64,000 nt of DNA from Rudanella lutea DSM 19387. GTDB taxonomy: Bacteria > Bacteroidota > Bacteroidia > Cytophagales > Spirosomataceae. Location: contig NZ_KB913013.1 in assembly GCF_000383955.1 (NCBI RefSeq), positions 3,863,694 to 3,927,693 on the forward strand. Direction: 5' to 3'. Positions 54,018-62,058 of this stretch are shown piece after piece (position 1 is the stretch's first letter; the number at the start of each line of letters is the position of its first letter). A model generated the notes under the pieces. The model did not search any database. It had not been told where the DNA came from and was given only the letters and a program-made list of their open reading frames with translations. Both the position numbers and the translations under genes were made by a program.

Positions 54018-54524
54018 ATGACCATTCGCGAGATCCTGAATTATACGTTTCTGTTTGTGCTGTACGTGGTGCTACAGATTCTGATTGTGCGCAACCTCGT
54101 TCTGTTCGACTATGCGTTTTGTTTTGTCTACATTGCCGCCATCGTGCTGTTGCCCTACGAGCTGAGCATGACCGCATGTCTGCTCATTGCGTTCGGTACC
54201 GGTATCATCATCGACACGTTTTACAATACGCTCGGTATGCACGCGGCTGCCACTGTGTTGATGGCCTACTTTCGGCCGTTGGTGACGCGGGTGCAGATTG
54301 ATCAGCCGGGGCAGGAGTTTCGATTGGGGCTCAGTTTGGGAGAGTTAGGCACGGGCACGTTTTTCCGGTATGTACTCACCATGGCCCTTATCCACCACGC
54401 AGCTCTGTTTTTCATCGAAGCCAGTAGCCTGACGCTCATCATCCCGACACTTATCCGCACGGCTGCCAGCGCCGTACTCACGTCGGTTAGTATTGTGTTG
54501 ATTCAGTTCTTTACCCGAAACTAA
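54018..54524 (+). CDS. mreD: Rod-shape-determining protein MreD
   Basis: 168 residues, about five to six transmembrane helices (FLFVLYVVLQILIVRNLVLF, FVYIAAIVLLPYE, CLLIAFGTGIIIDTFYNTLGMHAAATVLMAY and others). The position after mreC and the GIIIDTFY.TLGMHA pattern support MreD. Start ATG 54018 rather than TTG 54006. The usual following genes mrdA (PBP2) and rodA are absent here. Confidence 0.88.
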   Translation: MTIREILNYTFLFVLYVVLQILIVRNLVLFDYAFCFVYIAAIVLLPYELSMTACLLIAFGTGIIIDTFYNTLGMHAAATVLMAYFRPLVTRVQIDQPGQEFRLGLSLGELGTGTFFRYVLTMALIHHAALFFIEASSLTLIIPTLIRTAASAVLTSVSIVLIQFFTRN

Positions 54525-54564
54525 AATGTCAACGGTCGGGCGGTGTCCGACGTCAATAAACTCC

Positions 54565-54978
54565 ATGCGCAATCCCTTTTTTTACGTGCTGCTTCTGGTG
54601 CTGGTCGTGCTGGATGCCTGGCTCCTGGCCAACCCCAACCTCATTGGCCGGGTAGGCGTGTTTTTGTTTGAATACGATTACATCAGCACGTTTCCACGGG
54701 CGTTGGGTACGGTAGCTGGTGTGACGGCCGTTGCCCTGTTGCTGGGCGGGGCAGCCCGTCGGTTTTTCAAGCGGCCTATCGCCATTATCCTTCTGGCCAT
54801 GCTGACCATTGCCGGGCTGATCTGGCTGGTGCAGAGCGTGGGGCAGTTTACCACCGGTGTGTATAAGCTGACAGGTGCGGGTTTCAAGGCCGGCGCTATG
54901 TTGCTGCCGGGGCTGGTTGTGCTTGTATTCGGGAAAACGTTTTACGACGCTCTCACCCAAAACCGCGGAATTCGTTGA
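54565..54978 (+). CDS. Membrane protein of unknown function after mreD
   Basis: 137 residues with four hydrophobic segments (FYVLLLVLVVLDAWLLA, ALGTVAGVTAVALLLGGAA, IAIILLAMLTIAGLIWLV and AMLLPGLVVLVFG). An alternative ATG at 54526 lies 1 bp after the mreD stop and would make it translationally close. Its stop overlaps the TTG start of the amidohydrolase. Family not recognised. It takes the position mrdA would normally occupy. Confidence 0.75.
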   Translation: MRNPFFYVLLLVLVVLDAWLLANPNLIGRVGVFLFEYDYISTFPRALGTVAGVTAVALLLGGAARRFFKRPIAIILLAMLTIAGLIWLVQSVGQFTTGVYKLTGAGFKAGAMLLPGLVVLVFGKTFYDALTQNRGIR

Positions 54979-56225
54979 AATCCTATTTGATACTGGCGTT
55001 GTCGCTGCTGATTGGGGTAGCGAAGGCACAGTCGGTCGTACTCCGGCCCGATCGGGTATTTGATGGGGAAGTAATGCGCGAGGGTTGGGCCGTACGGGTC
55101 AACAATGACCGGATTGAAGCCGTAGGCCCTGCGGCCGAAATCCGGGCCGAGGGTGCCCAGCTGATCGACCTGCGCGGCACGACGCTCATGCCCGGCCTGA
55201 TTGAAGGGCATTCGCATCTGTTGCTGCACCCGTACAACGAAACACCCTGGGACGATCAGGTACTGCGCGAAGCCCGCAGCGAACGCGTTGCCCGGGCCAC
55301 CGTACACGCCCGAAAAACCCTGTTGGCTGGCTTCACGACGGTTCGGGATCTGGGTACCGAAGGGGCCGACTACGACGACGTGGGGCTCAAACAGGCTATC
55401 GACAAAGGTATTATTCCGGGGCCGCGCATGGTGGTAGCCACGCGGGCACTGATTGCCACGGGCAGTTACGGTCCCAAAAGTTTTAGCCCCGATATTGAGG
55501 TGCCGCAGGGGGCCGAAGAGGCCAACGGGCACGATCAGTTAATACAGGCTGTTCGGCGGCAGATTGGCAAAGGGGCCGACGTGGTGAAAGTCTATGCCGA
55601 CTACCGCTGGGGACTGATGGCCGACGCCCGCCCTACGTTCACTCTCGACGAGCTGAAGCTGATGGTCGAAGTAGCCGCGAGCAGTGGCCGGGCGGTGGTG
55701 GCACATGCCGGTACGGCCGAAGGCATGCGCCGGGCTATTCTGGCCGGTTGCCGCACGCTGGAACATGGCGATGCCGGTACACCCGAAATTTTTGCCCTGA
55801 TGAAAGAACGCGGAGTGGCGCTATGCCCCACCCTGGCCGCTGGCGATGCCGTGAGTCAGTACCGGGGCTGGCGAAAAGGGCAGGAGCCCGAGCCGGAGCG
55901 GATCCGGAACAAACGCACCACGTTTCGGCAGGCGCTCGATGCCGGCGTTACCATTTGCTTTGGGGGCGATGTGGGGGTGTTTGCCCATGGCGATAACGCC
56001 CGCGAGCTGGAGATGATGGTCGAGTACGGCATGGCACCCCTTGCGGTACTCCGTTCAGCTACGTCGGTCAATGCGGATGTGTTTGGCCTTACCGACCGGG
56101 GCCGTGTGAAAGCCGGGTTGCTGGCCGATCTGGTGGCGGTGACTGGTAACCCCGTGCAGGAAATGGGGGCTGTTCGGCGGGTAAAGCTGGTAATGAAGGG
56201 TGGTAAGCTCGTAACTACGCCATAA
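54975..56225 (+). CDS. Exported amidohydrolase
   Basis: 416 residues starting at TTG that overlaps the previous stop (TTGA). Signal peptide SYLILALSLLIGVAKAQ (about 3-19). Amidohydrolase barrel: LMPGLIEGHSHLLLHP (HxH, about 71-86), VVKVYADYRW (Lys ligand, about 195-204), VVAHAGTAEG (His, about 236-245), RTLEHGDAG (His, about 256-264) and CFGGDVGVFAHGDN (Asp, about 330-343). Close to imidazolonepropionase/prolidase-like hydrolases; substrate unknown. Confidence 0.88.
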   Translation: MKSYLILALSLLIGVAKAQSVVLRPDRVFDGEVMREGWAVRVNNDRIEAVGPAAEIRAEGAQLIDLRGTTLMPGLIEGHSHLLLHPYNETPWDDQVLREARSERVARATVHARKTLLAGFTTVRDLGTEGADYDDVGLKQAIDKGIIPGPRMVVATRALIATGSYGPKSFSPDIEVPQGAEEANGHDQLIQAVRRQIGKGADVVKVYADYRWGLMADARPTFTLDELKLMVEVAASSGRAVVAHAGTAEGMRRAILAGCRTLEHGDAGTPEIFALMKERGVALCPTLAAGDAVSQYRGWRKGQEPEPERIRNKRTTFRQALDAGVTICFGGDVGVFAHGDNARELEMMVEYGMAPLAVLRSATSVNADVFGLTDRGRVKAGLLADLVAVTGNPVQEMGAVRRVKLVMKGGKLVTTP

Positions 56226-56427
56226 GCCGTAAACTTAGCCTCCGGTTTTTGTGTTTCTTCAGAATAGAGTAGACCTAAAACGGAGATTTTACGGATACAA
56301 AAAGCCTTCGGGTTTGTTTTTGCCTTAATTTCGCCGGTCGAGCTGTGGGATGACCTACAGAGGTCTGCTCTCGCATTGATCAGTGCATTAATCCGTTAAA
56401 CCTGAATAGCTTACCGAACCGAATTTT

Positions 56428-57714
56428 ATGGCAAACGTCGCTGAATTACACGTTGATGGCCAATCGTATCAGTTTCCCACTCTGGAGGGGAGCGAGCACG
56501 AAAAAGCAATCGACATCTCTAACCTCCGTGACCAAACGGGGTTCATCACGTTAGATAAAGGGTATAAAAATACAGGAGCCACGCAAAGTGGAATCACGTT
56601 CCTGGATGGAGAAGAAGGAATTCTCCGGTACCGGGGGTATGCCATCGAAGAATTAGCGGAGAAGGCAAGTTTCCTCGAAGTAGCGTACCTGCTTATCTAC
56701 GGTGAACTCCCAACCCAGGAACAATTATCGAAGTTTGAAGCGTCGATTCGTCGCCATACGATGGTGAACGAAGATATGCGCAAGATTTTTGAAGGCTTCC
56801 CGGTCAACGCGCACCCCATGGGCGTGCTGTCGTCGCTGGTGAGTGCCATGAGTGCTTTTTACCCCGATTCGTACAACGACAAGCTGCCCGATCAGACCGA
56901 TCTGCACATTGTCCGGTTACTGGCCAAGCTGCCAACCATTGCCACCTGGTCGTATAAAAAGTCGCAGGGGCACCCGGTCAACTACCCCAAAAATTCGCTG
57001 GATTACTGCTCAAACTTCCTGCACATGATGTTTGCGCTGCCGGTTGAAGAGTACACTGTAGACCCGGTAGTGGCTGAAGCCCTGAACGTGCTGCTGATTC
57101 TGCACGCTGACCACGAACAAAACTGCTCAACCTCAACGGTTCGTCTGGTGGGTTCGTCGCGGGCTAACCTGTATTCGTCTATTTCGGCGGGTATCAACGC
57201 CCTTTGGGGACCGCTGCACGGTGGTGCCAACCAGGAAGTAATCGAGATGCTCGAAGACATCCGCAATGATGGTGGTGACGTAGCCAAGTACATCGAGATG
57301 GCTAAGAATGCCAAGCAAACGGGCTTCCGTCTCTTCGGTTTCGGACACCGGGTGTACAAAAACTTCGACCCACGGGCCAAAATCATCAAAAAAGCGGCCG
57401 ACGACGTGCTGAACAAGCTGGGCGTGAATGATCCGGTTCTTGAGATTGCCAAAGGCCTTGAAGAAGCCGCTCTGAACGATGAATACTTCATTCAGCGTAA
57501 ACTGTACCCGAACGTTGACTTCTATTCGGGTATCATTTACCGCGCGCTGGGTATCCCGACCAATATGTTTACGGTTATGTTTGCTATTGGCCGTTTGCCG
57601 GGCTGGATTGCTCAGTGGAAAGAAATGCGGGAAACCAAAGACCCCATTGGTCGGCCACGTCAGGTGTACACCGGCTCGCCCCTGCGGTCGTTTGTACCCA
57701 TCAGCGAGCGCTAA
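56428..57714 (+). CDS. gltA: Citrate synthase
   Basis: 428 residues, full length. Condenses oxaloacetate and acetyl-CoA. Catalytic residues: His in WGPLHGGANQEV (about 263-274), His in GFGHRVYKNFDPRAK (about 305-319) and Asp in NVDFYSGIIYRALG (about 362-375). N-terminal beta domain (ELHVDGQSYQFPTLEGS) as in the type II hexameric form. Monocistronic with a strong terminator. The 202-bp upstream gap holds no clear promoter beyond TAATTTCG at 56326. Confidence 0.96.
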   Translation: MANVAELHVDGQSYQFPTLEGSEHEKAIDISNLRDQTGFITLDKGYKNTGATQSGITFLDGEEGILRYRGYAIEELAEKASFLEVAYLLIYGELPTQEQLSKFEASIRRHTMVNEDMRKIFEGFPVNAHPMGVLSSLVSAMSAFYPDSYNDKLPDQTDLHIVRLLAKLPTIATWSYKKSQGHPVNYPKNSLDYCSNFLHMMFALPVEEYTVDPVVAEALNVLLILHADHEQNCSTSTVRLVGSSRANLYSSISAGINALWGPLHGGANQEVIEMLEDIRNDGGDVAKYIEMAKNAKQTGFRLFGFGHRVYKNFDPRAKIIKKAADDVLNKLGVNDPVLEIAKGLEEAALNDEYFIQRKLYPNVDFYSGIIYRALGIPTNMFTVMFAIGRLPGWIAQWKEMRETKDPIGRPRQVYTGSPLRSFVPISER

Positions 57715-57735
57715 GAATTACCAGTTATGGATAAG

Positions 57736-57767
57736 AAAAAACCCCGGCACTTTGGCCGGGGTTTTTT
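57736..57767 (+). terminator. gltA terminator
   Basis: AAAAACCCCGGC pairs with GCCGGGGTTTTT (stem 57736-57748 / 57755-57767), followed by TGC. A textbook intrinsic terminator 20 bp after the gltA stop. Confidence 0.9.
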
Positions 57768-58133
57768 GCTGGTTAACAACAAGCCTGTATCACCCCTGAT
57801 TCGGCCTGTTGTCAGGTAAATTGTATGTCATAGAAAGTCGGTAAGTTGCACAAAAGCCTCCAGTGCTGTTTATGCAGATTGACTAGTCGATTGTCTATTT
57901 AGGTTTTACATAACAGCCCCAGTTTTGGGCTGGTTTTAGGAATACGTGAAAGTATATACGGATAGTTTAAGGGTATGGATTTCGTGCTGAGAGAAAAAAC
58001 GTAAATATTTTTTTCTTCTGCCGGGCAGAGCAGGTTTTGAGGCTTATTCAGGCATTAGCTACCGTTTATCGAAAAAAATGTGCTCTGGGGTAAGGATAAA
58101 CGTCTCAATACGAATAGCGACAATCAATCACGT
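57768..58133. other. AT-rich non-coding region after gltA
   Basis: About 365 bp with no supported gene. A small stem CAGCCC/GGGCTG followed by GTTTT lies at about 57914-57935. The rest is AT-rich and probably contains the promoter of the following lipoprotein gene; I see no clear box. Confidence 0.4.
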
Positions 58134-58709
58134 ATGCCATTCTCTACGCCTGCTGTGGCTCTCCTTTGCGTGTTCATACTATCGGGCTGTCTGACTAAAA
58201 TCGCGAAGCCTGGTCCACCGTCGGCGTATTCGGCGCAGTACTGGGGAAGCGTGTCGGGAACGCGTAATGGGCGAGTTCTGCAAAATCCGCGCATTTGGGC
58301 CACCAGCCGAACCCCCTGCAACGCCCATGCTTTCGATGTGTTCATCACTGAGTTCAACGATGAGGGCGAAGAATTACTGACGTTTACCCTGGCCAATATT
58401 CCAAAACGGGTCTGCACGCTTAGCCGGTTTAAGACAGACTACGCCAACTTGTTCTGTGCGACCGATACAATCGGCTCAACGCTGACCGCCAAAATGCCGA
58501 TTGGCTTCAGCAGCACGTATAAACCGGGGCGTTGGGGAAATGGGCTTACCATTGTCGCGTACGATTCGCTCAAGGGGGAAATAAAGGGGCGTTTTGGGTT
58601 GTTTCTGGTGATTGACAGCCGGCAGTCGACCCACTCGCCCGACAGTATTCGAATTGACCAGGGCGAGTTTGTTACGAAGCTGCGAGGGCCGGACGGAACG
58701 TACCGCTAA
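58134..58709 (+). CDS. Small lipoprotein of unknown function
   Basis: 191 residues from the ATG at 58134. Signal peptide with lipobox ILSGC (Cys about residue 18). The mature part (YWGSVSGTRNGRVLQNPRIWATS, FVTKLRGPDGTYR) looks like a small beta domain. No family recognised. Shares a bidirectional terminator with recA. Confidence 0.75.
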   Translation: MPFSTPAVALLCVFILSGCLTKIAKPGPPSAYSAQYWGSVSGTRNGRVLQNPRIWATSRTPCNAHAFDVFITEFNDEGEELLTFTLANIPKRVCTLSRFKTDYANLFCATDTIGSTLTAKMPIGFSSTYKPGRWGNGLTIVAYDSLKGEIKGRFGLFLVIDSRQSTHSPDSIRIDQGEFVTKLRGPDGTYR

Positions 58710-58730
58710 CGGGTGCCCGGTTGGGCAAAC

Positions 58731-58764
58731 AAAAAGGCCGGAAACAAACGTTTCCGGCCTTTTT
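58731..58764. terminator. Bidirectional terminator between the lipoprotein gene and recA
   Basis: AAAAAGGCCGGAAAC (58731-58745) pairs perfectly with GTTTCCGGCCTTTTT (58750-58764). A/T tails on both sides let it serve both convergent genes. Confidence 0.9.
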
Positions 58765-58786
58765 GCCTATACAATGTGCGTTCGGC

Positions 58787-59872
58787 TTACTCGTCGCCTT
58801 CGCCGTCGTCTTCAGCGCCACCAATCGGATCGAGAAGGGCGTTTTCGTCTTCGTTGATTTTGGCCCGGATCTTCGCTTCGATTTCACCCATCAGTTCAGG
58901 GTTATCGAGCAGCAGTTCCTTCACGGCGTCACGGCCCTGTGCCAGGCGGTTGCCATCGTACGAGAACCAAGAACCTGATTTCTTCACGATTTCCATCTCT
59001 ACAGCTAGGTCGAGAACTTCGCCTACTTTCGAGATACCCTGACCGTACATGATGTCAAACTCAACCACTTTGAAAGGCGCAGCGAGTTTGTTTTTCACCA
59101 CCTTAACTTTAGCCCGGTTACCCACAACATTGTCGGCACCTTCTTTGATCTGACCGATCCGGCGAATATCCAAACGGACTGATGCGTAGAATTTAAGGGC
59201 ATTACCACCGGTTGTGGTTTCTGGGTTACCAAACATCACCCCGATTTTCTCCCGCAACTGGTTGATAAAGATGCAGCAGCACCCTGTTTTGTTGATCACA
59301 CCCGTCAGTTTCCGCAGGGCTTGCGACATTAAACGGGCCTGAAGACCCATCTTGCTCTCGCCCATTTCACCTTCGATTTCGGCCTTGGGAACGAGGGCCG
59401 CCACGGAGTCAATCACGAGAATATCGATGGCACCTGAACTGATGAGGTGCTCGGCAATTTCGAGGGCTTGCTCGCCATTGTCGGGCTGAGCAATCAGGAG
59501 GTTTTTAGTGTCGATACCCAGCTTCTCGGCATACACACGGTCGAAAGCGTGTTCGGCATCGATAAAGGCAGCGAGGCCACCATTTTTCTGCGCTTCGGCG
59601 ATGCAGTGCATCGTCAGCGTGGTTTTACCTGATGATTCAGGGCCGTAAATTTCAACGACACGCCCGCGTGGCATACCGCCAATTCCGAGCGCCAGATCAA
59701 GACCCAGCGAACCTGTCGAGATAACCGGAACATCCACAACCTTGCTTTCGCTCAGCCGCATTACCGTTCCTTTGCCAAAGGCTTTGTCAAGCTTCTCGAT
59801 GGTTGTTTGCAGTGCTTTCAGCTTGCTGTCTGTCGCACTGGCTGTGGCTTGCGCCATGTCTGTTTTAGCCAT
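58787..59872 (-). CDS. recA: Recombinase RecA
   Basis: 361 residues. Walker [10 protein letters not shown] (about 76-84), Walker B region [15 protein letters not shown] (about 149-163), the L2/Gln switch region [22 protein letters not shown] (about 202-223), and the acidic C-terminus [11 protein letters not shown]. Strand exchange and SOS coprotease. A short N-terminal extension before [19 protein letters not shown] is usual for the phylum. No LexA-like box was seen upstream. Confidence 0.98.
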   Translation of the reverse strand: MAKTDMAQATASATDSKLKALQTTIEKLDKAFGKGTVMRLSESKVVDVPVISTGSLGLDLALGIGGMPRGRVVEIYGPESSGKTTLTMHCIAEAQKNGGLAAFIDAEHAFDRVYAEKLGIDTKNLLIAQPDNGEQALEIAEHLISSGAIDILVIDSVAALVPKAEIEGEMGESKMGLQARLMSQALRKLTGVINKTGCCCIFINQLREKIGVMFGNPETTTGGNALKFYASVRLDIRRIGQIKEGADNVVGNRAKVKVVKNKLAAPFKVVEFDIMYGQGISKVGEVLDLAVEMEIVKKSGSWFSYDGNRLAQGRDAVKELLLDNPELMGEIEAKIRAKINEDENALLDPIGGAEDDGEGDE

Positions 59873-59894
59873 TTGTTGTATTTGATTAAGCTTA

Positions 59895-59926
59895 TAAAAT
59901 TACGTTTTTTTATTCGGTTTACCAAA
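59895..59926 (-). promoter_or_regulatory. Likely recA promoter
   Basis: On the minus strand, TTTG (59926-59923), a 20-bp spacer and TAATTTTA (59902-59895) match the Bacteroidota TTTG / TAnnTTTG pair with one change in the -7 box. It is 23 bp before the recA ATG. Confidence 0.5.
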
Positions 59927-60043
59927 TGATTTCCGAAGATATTTGCAGCGGGTCAGATACCCCTGAAAAGCCCGTTTCTAGCCTGTTTAGGACGGTTATT
60001 GCCCTATTTTGATACACAGATGCACCCATTAAAAAGTAATAAA

Positions 60044-60631
60044 ATGATTCAAATAGACACGGCTCGTACCGAGGCCGATCTGATGGGCATTTTGGCGCTT
60101 CAGACCCAGAATTTATCGCGCAATCTGCCATCTGAAGTACAACAGGCGCAAGGCTTTGTCACGCTCCAGTACACCCTCAGCCAGATGCAGCAGATGCACA
60201 AGTTGGGCCCCAGCGTAATCGCCAAAGACGGCGACCGGGTAGTGGGGTACGCCATCACGGCGATGCCCGGAGCACTGGCCTTCGTGCCCGAATTGGAAAG
60301 CTTGTTTGCACTGCTCGATACAGTGCCTTACGAGGGACAGATGCTGAATATGTACCCCTACTATGTGGTTGGCCAGGTTTGTGTTGACAAAGACTACCGG
60401 GGGCAGGGGATCTTCGATCGCTTGTACCAGAAACATCGGGCTGTTTACAGCGACCGGTTTCGGTTGTTTATCACTGATATATCGGCCCGCAATACACGGT
60501 CGCTACGCGCACATGAGCGGGTTGGGTTTCGGGCCGTACACTCGTTCCATGAGCCAGCCGCTGCGGAAGAGTGGGTCGTAGTTGTGTGGGACTGGAACAA
60601 TGAACAACGAACAATTAACAGTGAACAGTGA
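60044..60631 (+). CDS. GNAT-family N-acetyltransferase
   Basis: 195 residues. Acetyl-CoA binding core VGQVCVDKDYRGQGIFDRLYQKHR (about 107-130, RGQGI as the pyrophosphate loop), followed by FITDISARNTRSLRAHERVGF (about 141-161). Substrate unknown. The last 14 residues or so (NNEQRTINSEQ) are encoded by the heptamer repeats of the palindrome that follows, so the native end was probably earlier. ATG at 60044 chosen; ATG 60020 is possible. Confidence 0.88.
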   Translation: MIQIDTARTEADLMGILALQTQNLSRNLPSEVQQAQGFVTLQYTLSQMQQMHKLGPSVIAKDGDRVVGYAITAMPGALAFVPELESLFALLDTVPYEGQMLNMYPYYVVGQVCVDKDYRGQGIFDRLYQKHRAVYSDRFRLFITDISARNTRSLRAHERVGFRAVHSFHEPAAAEEWVVVVWDWNNEQRTINSEQ

Positions 60632-60725
60632 ACAATGAACAGTGAACAGTGAGTTGGCGCTGGAATACGGTTGACGTGTCAGCCCATTATTCATTACTCA
60701 TTACTCATTACTCATTACTCATTAT
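60598..60725. repeat. Heptamer palindrome between the GNAT and 3-methyladenine glycosylase genes
   Basis: 60598-60650 is a run of GAACAAT/GAACAGT heptamers. 60685-60724 is ATTCATTACTCATTACTCAT, again period 7, pairing only loosely with it. Centre GGTTGACGTGTCAGCCC (minus strand GCTGACACGTCAACC). The GNAT stop is inside the left arm and the glycosylase stop abuts the right arm. Confidence 0.7.
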
Positions 60726-60726
60726 C

Positions 60727-61368
60727 CTACTTCTTACTCACAAACCGGTTGCCCTTGATGTAGTACCGGTAGGGTAGGTCGGCGCCGTGGGTGATGCCGA
60801 TGCGGGTCGTCGTAACCATGTCGAAGGTATCCAGTACGGGTGGGGTAATGCCCACCGGACCTGTTACGAGCGAACTGAAATTGTGCTCCGATCGGCTGAT
60901 ACCCAGAGCGATAACGAGCTTGCTCGGACCATTGCAGAGATTCCGGAAACCTTCGGGAGTGGTGCCGTCGATGGTGTTGTTACGGTAGCGGGCAAACCCT
61001 GTTTTGAAGGCTTCATTGCGTCGGTACGTCATCAGGTCGACCCCGTCGGTGGGTTCGAGGGCGCGGATCAGGACGGCCTCACCCACACCGGCCGGGCCCG
61101 TCACGACATTGATGCAGTGGTAGTGGTTGTAAATCTGGTACACGTACAACGTACCGGCCGGGCCAAACATGGCGGCATTGCGCTTCGTTTCGCGCCGGTA
61201 CGCGTGGCAGGCCGGGTCGCCGGTGATGTACCCTTCGGTTTCAACGATAATACCAGCTGTGCGCCCTTCGGGGGTTATGTGCACCAGTTCGCAACCCAGC
61301 AGCCGCTGCGCCAGCGTGAGGGTGTCGTGATCCTGATAGAACGAAAGTGGGAGTGTTGTGAGCGACAT
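60727..61368 (-). CDS. DNA-3-methyladenine glycosylase (AAG/MPG family)
   Basis: 213 residues. Features: LAQRLLGCELVHI, GIIVETEGYITGDPACHAYR (catalytic Glu, about 47-66), RNAAMFGPAGTLYVYQIYNHYHCINVVTGP (about 71-100), GVGEAVLIRALEP (about 102-114). Excises alkylated purines such as 3-methyladenine and hypoxanthine. The start is the ATG at 61368 (MSLTTLPL); the terminator hairpin ends 2 bp upstream, so a leaderless or hairpin-internal start of transcription is implied. Confidence 0.92.
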   Translation of the reverse strand: MSLTTLPLSFYQDHDTLTLAQRLLGCELVHITPEGRTAGIIVETEGYITGDPACHAYRRETKRNAAMFGPAGTLYVYQIYNHYHCINVVTGPAGVGEAVLIRALEPTDGVDLMTYRRNEAFKTGFARYRNNTIDGTTPEGFRNLCNGPSKLVIALGISRSEHNFSSLVTGPVGITPPVLDTFDMVTTTRIGITHGADLPYRYYIKGNRFVSKK

Positions 61369-61369
61369 A

Positions 61370-61422
61370 AAAACAATCGGGGTCTTGCTACCTATAACAG
61401 CTGGCAAGACCCCGATTGTTTT
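61370..61422 (-). terminator. Strong hairpin, probable native thrA terminator
   Basis: AAAACAATCGGGGTCTTGC (61370-61388) pairs perfectly over 19 bp with GCAAGACCCCGATTGTTTT (61404-61422). On the minus strand it directly follows the duplicated thrA tail, with the tail's stop at its edge, so it was likely the original thrA terminator before the TA module came between. Confidence 0.85.
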
Positions 61423-61479
61423 TACCCCAGATAACTACCAATACTCATCATATCGGCAAATACACCGGAGGCTATGACT
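61422..61479 (-). repeat. Duplicate of the thrA 3' end downstream of the MazF module
   Basis: Minus-strand reading gives VIASGVFADMMSIGSYLG and a stop, against VTASGVFADMVSIGSYLG in thrA (62059-62116). I count three differences in about 57 bases, all C-to-T or G-to-A. No frame runs into it, so it is a gene tail only. It starts a few bases after the toxin stop (61485). Confidence 0.9.
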
Positions 61480-61484
61480 TTATT

Positions 61485-61802
61485 TTATAAGTTCAGCAAC
61501 AGACGCAAATTTTGCCGAACAGTAGCTAATTCTCGTTCGGTTAGTTCGCCCAACTTGCCCTGAACTAAATGCTGATCAATCGTGGCGAGTTTACTCAACC
61601 GGAGTAAGGAGGGCTTTTTAAGGCCATTTATGGAGCTTGGCTGCAACAAAACGTCCGTCGGCTGCTGCCAGTGAAGTTGCGTGGAAATAAAGGCCAGCGT
61701 CACATCTTGAGCCGTGTCCATCAACGCCGGGGCCGGGCGGATTTTGCTGCCTGACAAATCCGTGAACGGAAACGGAATCAATATCAAGTCGCCTTGTTTC
61801 AC
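61485..61802 (-). CDS. MazF/PemK-family toxin
   Basis: 105 residues. The start KQGDLILIPFPFTDLSGSKIRPAPAL is the MazF/PemK SH3-like core, followed by VTLAFISTQ and SINGLKKPSLLRLSKLATIDQHLVQGKLGEL. The family cleaves mRNA at specific short sequences. It overlaps its antitoxin by 4 bp. An unrelated toxin family to the RelE modules at 36-37.6 kb, but placed in the same way next to a duplicated gene tail. Confidence 0.9.
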   Translation of the reverse strand: MKQGDLILIPFPFTDLSGSKIRPAPALMDTAQDVTLAFISTQLHWQQPTDVLLQPSSINGLKKPSLLRLSKLATIDQHLVQGKLGELTERELATVRQNLRLLLNL

Positions 61803-62026
61803 CGGTACCGCTCTTTCAGATCGTTCAAGGTATATATATCTTCTTCGTCTTTCAAAAAGGCGAAAGCGTCCGACGTTTCGACCAACTGTTCGATACCTTT
61901 CTGAAGCGCCGTCTCCTCATGCTTTTTAAGCATGAAGGAGGCAAAGTCGATCACCTCGCTGATTCGTTCGTCAGGAAGCTGATCGATCGTTTGTAAAGCC
62001 TGATCCAGCAGTTGTTGACGATTCAT
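61799..62026 (-). CDS. Antitoxin paired with the MazF-family toxin
   Basis: 75 residues, helical and acidic at the end: DQALQTIDQLPDERISEVIDFASFMLKKHEE (DUF2281-like N-terminal part), then DAFAFLKDEEDIYTLNDLKERYR, the toxin-binding type of tail. The antitoxin-first order with a 4-bp overlap is typical. It begins 32 bp after the thrA stop on the same strand. Confidence 0.85.
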   Translation of the reverse strand: MNRQQLLDQALQTIDQLPDERISEVIDFASFMLKKHEETALQKGIEQLVETSDAFAFLKDEEDIYTLNDLKERYR

Positions 62027-62058
62027 GGCCCGATAGGTTGTTTATGTAAAAAGACAAA

